Shown in pieces: positions 42,423-50,190 of a stretch of DNA of 64,000 bases. The DNA comes from G965207335 sp965207335 (GTDB taxonomy: Bacteria; Pseudomonadota; Gammaproteobacteria; PS1; Pseudothioglobaceae), in assembly GCA_965207335.1 (NCBI GenBank), contig OZ242267.1, forward strand, positions 1,736,001 to 1,800,000, given 5' to 3'. The notes beneath the pieces are model-generated. The model saw only the letters and a program-made list of their open reading frames with translations, was not told where the DNA came from and searched no databases. The stretch's first letter is position 1; the number at the start of each line of letters is the position of its first letter. The position numbers were made by a program, and so were the translations under genes.

Positions 42423-44003
42423 ATGATAAAACTAAATAAAAATATAGTATTTGCGATATGTATTTTATTTTTTTCTACTTCTTATGCAGTAGAAAATAAC
42501 TCTGATATTGTTATAGCACCTGTTATAGGTCAAAGTTCTGCTAAAGAGATTATAAAGAGTGCTAAAAGCGGTAATTCTAAAGCCCAATATGAGCTAGGAT
42601 ATATGTATTACAAAGGCTATAACGGAGTTATAAAAGATGATAAGCAAGCATTAAAATGGTTAATGACATCAGCAAATCAAAATAATACTGATGCACAAAA
42701 TATACTAGGTTATATTTACTCTGTTGGCGATATATTAGCAAAAGATGATAAAAAATCTTTTCAATGGACTAAAAAAGCAGCAGAAGCAGGCAATATTAAT
42801 GCCCAATATAATCTAAGTGGCATGTATATAGAAGGAAATGGAGTAGAGCAAAGTTTAGTAAAAGCACTAGAATGGCTAGAAAAAGCTGCCAATGCAAATG
42901 ATGCTGATTCCCAATATGCACTAGCTAATATCAATTTTGCTACTAATAATAATAAGGCAGGCTTGAAGTGGCTAACAAAGGCTGCGGTAAATAATCATAA
43001 AAAAGCAATAAAACAATTAGCTCAAATAAACAAAAATAATAAACCACTAAATATAGAAGATTTAGAAGAATTAGCCAAAAACGACAATATATCAGCACAA
43101 AACAAACTGTCTTCTATGTATTACACTGGAGATGGAGTTGAAAAAGATTATAAAAAATCATTTTATTGGACTCAAAAAGCTGCCAACAACAATAATGCCC
43201 TAGCACAATATAATCTAGGCAATTTATATTTATTTGGTGATGGGGTTGAAAAAGATGTTGAGAAAGCCAAAGAATGGCTAGAAAAAGCTGCTACGCAAGG
43301 TGATGCTGATGCTCAAAACAAATTAGCAAAAATTTATTCTTCAGATAAAAAAACCCTAGATAATTATCAGCAAGTACTAAAATGGTATGAATTATCAGCT
43401 AAACAAGGCAATGCCGATTCGCAATTGCAATTAGGTTTTATATATTATATAGGCAGAGGCACTCTAACCAATCATATTTCTGCATTTAATTGGTTTCAAA
43501 AATCGGCAAAACAAAATAATATAAATGCCCAATATAATTTAGGCGGTATGTACTCCAAAGGTCATGGAGTAGAAAAAAATGCTACAGAATCATTTAAGTG
43601 GTTAGAATTAGCTGCTAAGCAAGGCGATATTGATGCACAATATAATATAGCTAAATTATATCAGCAAGCAAATGGAGTAGCTAAAAACTATAAACAAGCA
43701 TTTATTTGGTATCAAAAAGCAGCAAAAGCTGGTAGTAAAGAAGCTAAGCAAGGTTTATATAATCTTTATGCAAATAAAGATATGAACTCTAAGAATGACA
43801 AAGAGGTATTTAAGTATTTACAAAACTTAGCTGATAATAATGATATTGATGCTCAAATAGTATTAGTTAATATGTACTTTAACGGTATAGGAATTAAGGC
43901 GAATAAAGAATTATCAGCAAAAATAATAGCTAAAATATACAATAAAAATAATTATGCTAAACAAGTTTGGGATAAATTGAAACTCTGGATTTGGTATAAA
44001 TAA
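42423..44003 (+). CDS. Secreted Sel1-repeat protein
   Basis: This 526-residue protein has a signal peptide (about 1-23, ending TSYAVEN) and about twelve Sel1-like repeats of 36 residues, each resembling AQYNLGxMYxxGxGVEKDxxKAxxWxEKAA. Sel1 solenoids bind other proteins; in symbionts and pathogens they are often secreted host-interaction factors. That role is inference. Some repeats are degenerate, with shorter spacing near residues 170-215. It is a single gene with about 160 bases of AT-rich leader. Confidence 0.88.
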   Translation: MIKLNKNIVFAICILFFSTSYAVENNSDIVIAPVIGQSSAKEIIKSAKSGNSKAQYELGYMYYKGYNGVIKDDKQALKWLMTSANQNNTDAQNILGYIYSVGDILAKDDKKSFQWTKKAAEAGNINAQYNLSGMYIEGNGVEQSLVKALEWLEKAANANDADSQYALANINFATNNNKAGLKWLTKAAVNNHKKAIKQLAQINKNNKPLNIEDLEELAKNDNISAQNKLSSMYYTGDGVEKDYKKSFYWTQKAANNNNALAQYNLGNLYLFGDGVEKDVEKAKEWLEKAATQGDADAQNKLAKIYSSDKKTLDNYQQVLKWYELSAKQGNADSQLQLGFIYYIGRGTLTNHISAFNWFQKSAKQNNINAQYNLGGMYSKGHGVEKNATESFKWLELAAKQGDIDAQYNIAKLYQQANGVAKNYKQAFIWYQKAAKAGSKEAKQGLYNLYANKDMNSKNDKEVFKYLQNLADNNDIDAQIVLVNMYFNGIGIKANKELSAKIIAKIYNKNNYAKQVWDKLKLWIWYK

Positions 44004-44039
44004 CCCATAATTAAACTATAAGTTTAAAATAGGTTGTAA

Positions 44040-44687
44040 ATGAGTATAAAAATACAAGGATTATTTATAACAGGCACAGGCACAAGTGTTGGTAAAACAA
44101 CGATAGGTGCTTTGTTAGCATATTACTTTTCTACAAAATATCAAGTAAAAGTCCGCAAACCAATAGCAAGTGGTTGTGATGTAGTAAATGGCAAATATAT
44201 AGCAAAAGATGCCATTGAGCTTAGTAAAAATATTGCCAATGAGCCATTAGATTTAGTTTGCAAATATAGATTCAGCGAGCAATTATCTCCAGAACAAGCC
44301 AGTATTATTAATAATAAAAAAATAAACCTAAATGATTTAGTAGTTGCTTGTAAAAATAATATTAGTGATGATGATTTTATTATTGTAGAAGGAGCGGGCG
44401 GTATTTATAGCCCTATAGCACAAAATACCTTAAATATTGATTTGATATTAGCACTTAAATTACCTATTGTTATTGTCATAAAAGATGAGTTAGGATGTGT
44501 TAATCAAGCATTATTAACTATACAAGTGGCAAAAAATAATAATTTAGATATATTTGCCATTGTGCTTAATAGTTTTACTACTAATAGTTTTAACAATAAA
44601 AATGCTATCTATAAATATAGTAAAATACCGATAATAAATTATTATAATAATACTAATAATTTTATATCTCAATTAAAAAACCTGTGA
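44040..44687 (+). CDS. bioD: Dethiobiotin synthetase
   Basis: BioD closes the ureido ring of dethiobiotin from DAPA, CO2 and ATP, the penultimate biotin step. It has 215 residues. The P-loop FITGTGTSVGKTTIGALLA (about 9-27), KPIASGC, and the Mg-binding VEGAGGIYSPI are visible. No other bio gene is in the window. It lies 13 bases before glmS and could share its transcript. Confidence 0.92.
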   Translation: MSIKIQGLFITGTGTSVGKTTIGALLAYYFSTKYQVKVRKPIASGCDVVNGKYIAKDAIELSKNIANEPLDLVCKYRFSEQLSPEQASIINNKKINLNDLVVACKNNISDDDFIIVEGAGGIYSPIAQNTLNIDLILALKLPIVIVIKDELGCVNQALLTIQVAKNNNLDIFAIVLNSFTTNSFNNKNAIYKYSKIPIINYYNNTNNFISQLKNL

Positions 44688-44700
44688 CTAAATATTAAAA

Positions 44701-46536
44701 ATGTGCGGTATTATTTGTGCTATTACAAAAGAAAATATAACAACAAAGCTACTAGATGGATTAAAAATCCTAGAATACCGTGGCTATGATTCTTCAGGGT
44801 TAGCAGTAATTAGTGATGGTGCTTTGAAGAGATACCGTGCTATTGGCAAGGTATCAGAGTTAGAAAATATTATTAATGATAAGAAGCTATTTGCTAATAT
44901 AGGTATTGCCCATACCAGATGGGCGACTCATGGCAAACCTAGCGAAAAAAACGCTCATCCTCATATTTGTAATAATAAAGTAAGCGTAGTCCATAACGGT
45001 ATTATTGAAAATTATTTATCTTTAAAAGAACAACAATTAGCCCAAGGTTATAAATTTACCTCAGAAACAGACACAGAAGTCATAGCACATTCTATTTATG
45101 ATAATCTAAAAAAAAATAATTTATTAAATGCTACTATAAAAACTTGTAAATCATTGACAGGGTCTTATTCTATTGGAGTTATATCTCCAGATTATAGCGA
45201 GCATTTAGTGGTTTCTTGTTATGGAATACCTCTTGTTATTGGTATTGCTGATAATGGTTACTTTGCAGCTTCTGATGTGAATGCTCTACTAGGTATTACC
45301 AAAAAATTTATATTTTTACAAGATGGCGATATAGCCGATATAGAAGTTAATAAACTAAGCATTTATAATAAAAATGGCAAGTTAATTAAACCAAAAATAA
45401 AAATATCTAACTTAACCAGTAATAATATTAATCTAGGTAAGCATAAGCATTATATGCACAAAGAGATTTTTGAACAACCACAAGCAATAATAGATATATT
45501 AGAAGGTAGATGCACTAAGAAGCAATTAATGGTTAATGCTTTTGGTTATCAGGCAAATAGTATTTTTAAGTCAATAACTAATGTTCAAATTGTAGCTTGT
45601 GGCACAAGTTATCATGCTGGTTTAGTAGCAAAATATTGGTTTGAAGATATTATTAAATTTCCTTGTGCTGTTGAGGTAGCTAGCGAGTATCGTTATCGTA
45701 ACCCTGTTATTTTGAATAATACTTTATTTGTTAGTTTATCTCAAAGTGGCGAAACAGCAGATACTATAGAAGCATTATTAAAAGCAAAAAAGTGCAATAA
45801 TTCTTTAAAAACTTTAACTATATGCAATACTCCAGAGTCTAAATTGACTAGAATATCTGATATGACATTTTTAACTCATGCAGGTCCAGAAATAAGTGTG
45901 GCTAGCACTAAGGTATTTAGTTCTCAATTAGTTGCATTATCTTTATTAATGGTTGCCATAGGCAAGGTTCACGGCTCACTAAGTAAACAAAGAGAGGGGA
46001 GTATTATATCAGGGCTAAATAAGCTACCAAGATTAATCAAATCATCATTACAACAAGAACAAGTAATTGCTAAGTTAGCTAGTAAGTTCAATAATAAACA
46101 TAATGCTTTATTTTTAGGTAGAGGTGTTATGTATCCTATTGCCAAAGAAGGTGCATTAAAGTTAAAAGAAATTAGTTATATTCATGCAGAAGCATATCCA
46201 GCAGGAGAGTTAAAACATGGGCCTATAGCATTAATAGATAAGGATATACCTGTTATTGCTATAGCACCAAAAGATGATTTATTAGAAAAATTAAAGATTA
46301 ATCTCCAAGAAGTAAAAGCAAGAGGCAGTGAAATGATAGTTTTTGAGGATAAATTATCAAAGGTGGTTAGTGTTGATAATATGGAAGTAATAGCAATTAC
46401 CGAAAATGTTGGTAGAATAACAGCACCTATAGTATTTAATATATCACTACAATTATTAAGTTATCATGTGGGTTTAATGTTAGGAACGGATATAGATAAA
46501 CCTAGAAATTTAGCCAAATCTGTTACTGTTGAATAG
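44701..46536 (+). CDS. glmS: Glutamine-fructose-6-phosphate aminotransferase
   Basis: GlmS makes glucosamine-6-phosphate for peptidoglycan and LPS. It has 611 residues. The N-terminal amidotransferase begins MCGIICAI with the catalytic Cys2 and has HTRWATHGKPSEKNAHPH. Two SIS sugar-isomerase domains follow, with ACGTSYHAG, SLSQSGETADT and GRGVMYPIAKEGALKLKEIS. The C-terminus DKPRNLAKSVTVE is conserved. No glmS ribozyme or glmU gene is seen nearby. Confidence 0.98.
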   Translation: MCGIICAITKENITTKLLDGLKILEYRGYDSSGLAVISDGALKRYRAIGKVSELENIINDKKLFANIGIAHTRWATHGKPSEKNAHPHICNNKVSVVHNGIIENYLSLKEQQLAQGYKFTSETDTEVIAHSIYDNLKKNNLLNATIKTCKSLTGSYSIGVISPDYSEHLVVSCYGIPLVIGIADNGYFAASDVNALLGITKKFIFLQDGDIADIEVNKLSIYNKNGKLIKPKIKISNLTSNNINLGKHKHYMHKEIFEQPQAIIDILEGRCTKKQLMVNAFGYQANSIFKSITNVQIVACGTSYHAGLVAKYWFEDIIKFPCAVEVASEYRYRNPVILNNTLFVSLSQSGETADTIEALLKAKKCNNSLKTLTICNTPESKLTRISDMTFLTHAGPEISVASTKVFSSQLVALSLLMVAIGKVHGSLSKQREGSIISGLNKLPRLIKSSLQQEQVIAKLASKFNNKHNALFLGRGVMYPIAKEGALKLKEISYIHAEAYPAGELKHGPIALIDKDIPVIAIAPKDDLLEKLKINLQEVKARGSEMIVFEDKLSKVVSVDNMEVIAITENVGRITAPIVFNISLQLLSYHVGLMLGTDIDKPRNLAKSVTVE

Positions 46537-46537
46537 A

Positions 46538-46552
46538 GAGACCTTTGCATAA
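46538..46552. mobile_element. Single end of the GAGACC element after glmS
   Basis: GAGACCTTTGCATAA begins two bases after the glmS stop codon. The next bases (AGGGCTCAGAG) do not match the other copies, so only the terminus remains. Confidence 0.55.
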
Positions 46553-46565
46553 AGGGCTCAGAGAA

Positions 46566-47528
46566 TTAGTGACTAAAAATAGAGCTAATTGATTGCTCGG
46601 ACGAGATGCGTTTTATTACCTCAGCTAATAATGGTGCTATTGATAATTGTCTTATTTTATTGCATTCTGCTGCTTCTTTTGATAATGGTATTGAGTTTGT
46701 TACTACTAATTCATCTAAGGACGAGTTAGTAATATTTTTAACAGCATTACCAGATAAAACTGCATGTGTTGCATATGCAATGACTTTTTTAGCACCTTTT
46801 TCTTTTAGAGCACTAGCCGCATTACATAATGTTCCAGCCGTATCAACCATATCATCAATTAAGATACAAACTCTGTCTTCTATATTGCCGATAATATTCA
46901 TAATTTTTACTTTATTGGGTGCGGGCCTGCGTTTGTCAATTATGGCTAAGTCAGAATCATGCAACTCTTTAGCAACAGCCCTAGCACGAACAACACCACC
47001 TACATCAGGCGATACTACAACTATATTATGGTAATTATGAGACAAAATATCATTAATAAGTAATGGTGTTGCATAAGCATTGTCAAGAGGAATATCAAAA
47101 AAACCTTGAATTTGGTCTGCGTGTAAGTCAATAGTAACAACATTATCTATCCCCGCTACACAAATCATTTTTGCTATTAGTTTTGCTGTTATTGGAACCC
47201 TTGATAGTCTTGTTCTTTTATCTTGTCTTGAATATCCTAAATAAGGTATAACTGCGGTAATTTTTTTAACAGATGCTCTATTTAAGGCATCTGCCATAAT
47301 TAGTAATTCCATTAAAGTATCAGCAGTTGAAGGTGGGCAAATAGATTGTATAATAAATACCTCTTCACCGCGAACATTCTCTAATATTTCTATTTGTGAT
47401 TCATTGTCGCTAAATCTACCAACCATAGATTTACCAGCATTAGTTTTTAATAATTTTATGATTTCAGCGTGTAAGTCTTTATTTGCACTGCAACTAAAAA
47501 TTTTTAAATTATGAGGAATTTTTTGCAT
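46566..47528 (-). CDS. prs: Ribose-phosphate pyrophosphokinase
   Basis: Prs makes PRPP from ribose-5-phosphate and ATP for nucleotide, His and Trp synthesis. About 320 residues from MQKIPHNLKIFSCSANKDLH. Conserved segments are GRFSDNESQIEILENVRGEEVFIIQS, YLGYSRQDKR, VVTIDLHADQIQGFFDIP and the PRPP-binding VCILIDDMVDTAGTL. A longer frame up to 47627 reads through tRNA-Gln and is rejected as the start. The order ispE, tRNA-Gln, prs is common in gammaproteobacteria. Confidence 0.96.
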   Translation of the reverse strand: MQKIPHNLKIFSCSANKDLHAEIIKLLKTNAGKSMVGRFSDNESQIEILENVRGEEVFIIQSICPPSTADTLMELLIMADALNRASVKKITAVIPYLGYSRQDKRTRLSRVPITAKLIAKMICVAGIDNVVTIDLHADQIQGFFDIPLDNAYATPLLINDILSHNYHNIVVVSPDVGGVVRARAVAKELHDSDLAIIDKRRPAPNKVKIMNIIGNIEDRVCILIDDMVDTAGTLCNAASALKEKGAKKVIAYATHAVLSGNAVKNITNSSLDELVVTNSIPLSKEAAECNKIRQLSIAPLLAEVIKRISSEQSISSIFSH

Positions 47529-47551
47529 TGTATTTATTATGTATTTAATAA

Positions 47552-47626
47552 TGGCTGGGATGGGAGGATTCGAACCTCCGTATGACGGGATCAAAACCCG
47601 TTGCCTTACCGCTTGGCGACATCCCA
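47552..47626 (-). tRNA. tRNA-Gln (TTG)
   Basis: This is a 75-base minus-strand cloverleaf. Acceptor TGGGATG pairs with CATCCCA, the anticodon is TTG in TTTTGAT, the T-loop is TTCGAAT, and CCA is encoded. The U1-A72 pair is a glutamine feature. It lies 23 bases before the prs start. Confidence 0.96.
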
Positions 47627-47628
47627 AT

Positions 47629-47917
47629 AGCTTTCAAAGTTAAAATACTATATTTTAATATAACTACATAAGGATATTTATGTGCATAGCACTGTTTTTT
47701 TAACTATGTTTTTTATAAATAATTTTTATGCAGTATCTTAATAAGTTTTTTATATGGGGTAAGTATTTAACTTATTGTTTTAACTTTAACTCATATTTAC
47801 TCCTAAGCTAAGCATGCGTTTAAAAAGTAGTATTGCAAACATACATGTCAACTCTTAATTTAATAGCTTAATGCAGTAGCCTTATTTTAATCATTTTTTG
47901 TAATAAAAATAGCTTTT
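47629..47917. other. Geneless AT-rich stretch with a degenerate repeat
   Basis: No gene is seen. The block at about 47727-47885 runs from CAGTATCTTAATAAGTTTTT to AGCTTAATGCAGTAGCC and resembles blocks near 19440 and 19703, with AT-rich ends that are loosely inverted. TTATGTGCATAGCACTG near 47680 resembles TTATATGCATAACATTG near 19380. Confidence 0.45.
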
Positions 47918-48760
47918 TTAAAAAAAATTTGTTGCTATAAAAGACAACCATTTTTTTTGACATTTTTTTTGAATATTTATTAATTCCTCTTTATTTTTAG
48001 AATATATAAAAACACTAGAACCAGTGCCTGACATTCTAGGTTTTGATACGGTGTTACTTGTAAACAAATTAAGCCAATTAATTACTTTAAGTATTGTAGG
48101 GTATAAATCACAAGATGCCTCTAAACAGCCGTTATCGGTATTAATCAAAGCCTTGTCTAGATTGCTAATATTTGTTATTTTAGTAATAGTTTTTTTGAAC
48201 CTTAATTTTTTATGATTAAAAACATTCTTAGTATTAGCATTTATTTTTGGATAAACTATTAAAAAATAATATTTTGCTATTTTAATAGGGCTTAATTTAT
48301 CTCCAATACCTTCTGCCCAAAAATTATTAGCATAAATAAATACTGGCACATCAGCACCAAGTTCTTTAGCTATTTTAGCTAATTTATCTATAGGGGCATT
48401 AATTCCCCATAATTTATTTAATGCTAATAATGAAGTAGCACAATTTGAACTACCACCACCTAAACCTGCTCCTATTGGTATTTTTTTATTAATTGATATT
48501 ATAGCACCTAATTTACCTGAGCTGTATTGTTGCAATAATTTTGCACACCTGATTATTAAATCTTGTTCTGCTAATACATAGTTATTATCGCTTAACCTTT
48601 TAATTAAACCGTCATCAGTTATCTTAAATGTTATAGTATCGCAATAATCTAATAGCAAAAATATAGTTTCTAAGTTATGATAGCCGTCTAATCTTTTATT
48701 AATTATATGCAAAAAAAGGTTTATTTTTGCTGGCGAATACCATATTTTAGGAGTAATTAT
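47918..48760 (-). CDS. ispE: 4-diphosphocytidyl-2-C-methyl-D-erythritol kinase, probable non-ATG start
   Basis: IspE phosphorylates CDP-ME in the non-mevalonate pathway. GHMP-kinase motifs are present: KKIPIGAGLGGGSSNCA (ATP loop), ELGADVPVF with the catalytic Asp, and SGTGSSVF near the C-terminus. The first usual start in frame (TTG at 48712) would remove SPAKINLFLHI, which holds the catalytic Lys. The frame continues upstream without a stop as ITPKIWYSPAKINLFLHI. The likely initiator is ATA (48758-48760) or ATT (48755-48757), just after an AGGA. A misread or lost start is the alternative. It overlaps the previous gene by four bases. Confidence 0.88.
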   Translation of the reverse strand: MITPKIWYSPAKINLFLHIINKRLDGYHNLETIFLLLDYCDTITFKITDDGLIKRLSDNNYVLAEQDLIIRCAKLLQQYSSGKLGAIISINKKIPIGAGLGGGSSNCATSLLALNKLWGINAPIDKLAKIAKELGADVPVFIYANNFWAEGIGDKLSPIKIAKYYFLIVYPKINANTKNVFNHKKLRFKKTITKITNISNLDKALINTDNGCLEASCDLYPTILKVINWLNLFTSNTVSKPRMSGTGSSVFIYSKNKEELINIQKKCQKKWLSFIATNFF

Positions 48761-49281
48761 TTTAATTCCTGTGCCTGATTATAAAGACATTTATAGGTTA
48801 AATACAAGCCAACTTCACCAGTTTTTTTAAAAAGTGTGTCATTTTGTATCATTTTTATAGACTCTTTTGCTAGTATTGGACGATTAGCATTAAATTTATA
48901 TTTTAGACGAAAATCTAATAACCAAACCATAGTAGATAAATTAATTTTAGCAACTGTATTTAGTCCATCTCTTGCTAAAAATTCTGCTATTGTTTGGGCT
49001 AAGAAAAATATTGTTTTAAATTCGTCAATTGAACCTTTAGGAAATACAGAAAAATCGTGTAAATAGGTATTTATTTTATTGGAGGTGACTATAAATATTT
49101 TTTCAGAGTTATTAGATACACAAAATTCAAAATCCTCTTGTATTTGTCTAAGTGATTTTTCATTATGCACTATATTTGTAACTTTTGTGTATTTTATATA
49201 AGAATATGGCAATCTTTCTATGAATATTTTTAAAAACTTTTTATAATTAGATTTATAAATAATAGTAATAGGGTGAGGCAT
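48757..49281 (-). CDS. Hypothetical protein, 174 residues
   Basis: I do not recognise this protein. It is soluble-looking and basic, with no signal peptide or membrane segment. The C-terminal half (FLARDGLNTVAKINLSTMVWLLDFR, then RPILAKESIKMIQNDTLFKK) is helical and aromatic. It starts six bases after a 66-residue acidic gene, and the pair has the layout of a toxin-antitoxin or small two-component unit. In many gammaproteobacteria lolB lies at this spot before ispE, but no lipobox or LolB pattern is present. Confidence 0.6.
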   Translation of the reverse strand: MPHPITIIYKSNYKKFLKIFIERLPYSYIKYTKVTNIVHNEKSLRQIQEDFEFCVSNNSEKIFIVTSNKINTYLHDFSVFPKGSIDEFKTIFFLAQTIAEFLARDGLNTVAKINLSTMVWLLDFRLKYKFNANRPILAKESIKMIQNDTLFKKTGEVGLYLTYKCLYNQAQELK

Positions 49282-49287
49282 TACTAA

Positions 49288-49488
49288 TTATTCATTAATA
49301 TAATTTATTACATATTCATCTGTTAAGTCCTCACCATTTTCTAAGGCACGAACAAAATCCTCATCAACTGAATTTGATTTTTCAGAATTATAAGAATAGA
49401 AATTTGGTTCTGCTTGTATTTCGATTTTACCTATTCTTTCAGAGGATTCTTTGGCGAATTTGATGCTTGCTTTACTAGGAGTATTCAT
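49288..49488 (-). CDS. Hypothetical small acidic protein, 66 residues
   Basis: I do not recognise this protein. It begins MNTPSKASIKFAKESSERIG and ends VDEDFVRALENGEDLTDEYV plus INYINE. The C-terminal ALxxGExLTDEYI-like helix pair resembles several small antitoxins, but this is a weak hint. It is six bases upstream of the 174-residue gene and clearly its operon partner. An AT-rich leader of about 110 bases precedes it. Confidence 0.55.
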   Translation of the reverse strand: MNTPSKASIKFAKESSERIGKIEIQAEPNFYSYNSEKSNSVDEDFVRALENGEDLTDEYVINYINE

Positions 49489-49601
49489 TTTATTTTTATA
49501 GTTTTTTGTATTTATTTTTTTATATATATGGTGTTATTATACACAAAAAAAGTGTTTATATGCACAAAAAGACTTACAATGCCTAACAAAATAAAAGACT
49601 T

Positions 49602-50144
49602 TTATTGTTTAATAAAATGTTTACGATAATATTTTAATTCTGTTATTGAGTCGTAAATATCTCTTAATGCTAGATGCGATGATTCTTTTTTGTTATTTTC
49701 TTTGATACTTGGCATCCAGCGTGTTACTAATTCTTTTATAGTACTTACATCTATTTGGCGATAATGAAAAAACTGTGCTAATTTAGGCATATAACGCACC
49801 AAAAACATCTTGTCCATACAAATACTATTACCGCACATAGGCGATTGATTGGCATTAATATATTGTTTTAAAAATTTTATAGTTTTTCTCTCAGCCATTT
49901 GCTCGTTTATTTCGCTTTTTTTAACCCTATCTACTAAGCCAGATTTATTATGGTGCTTAGTATTCCATTTGTCCATAATATCTAATTTATCATCTTCTTG
50001 GAATATGGCAATATTAGGACCATCTGCAATAATATTTAAATCTTTATCGGTTACTACCGTAGCTATTTCAATAATTTTGTTGATATCAGGATTAAGACCT
50101 GTCATTTCTAAGTCAATCCAAATTAGGTTAAGATTGTTTTTCAT
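49602..50144 (-). CDS. orn: Oligoribonuclease
   Basis: Orn is the 3'-5' exonuclease that finishes RNA decay by degrading two- to five-base RNAs and pGpG. It has 180 residues. The DEDDh active site is visible: WIDLEMTGL with Asp and Glu, the central Asp region (SICMDKMFLVRYMPKL), and HLALRDIYDSITEL with His and Asp. It starts 46 bases after the clpA stop on the same strand. Confidence 0.97.
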   Translation of the reverse strand: MKNNLNLIWIDLEMTGLNPDINKIIEIATVVTDKDLNIIADGPNIAIFQEDDKLDIMDKWNTKHHNKSGLVDRVKKSEINEQMAERKTIKFLKQYINANQSPMCGNSICMDKMFLVRYMPKLAQFFHYRQIDVSTIKELVTRWMPSIKENNKKESSHLALRDIYDSITELKYYRKHFIKQ

Positions 50145-50190
50145 TTAATATAATTTTCCACTTTTTCTAAAATACATACTATCTATAATT

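Noticed and set aside
47529..47627. N-terminal extension of prs to 47627
   Set aside because: The extra 33 codons are encoded by tRNA-Gln; the family N-terminus begins at MQKIPHN.
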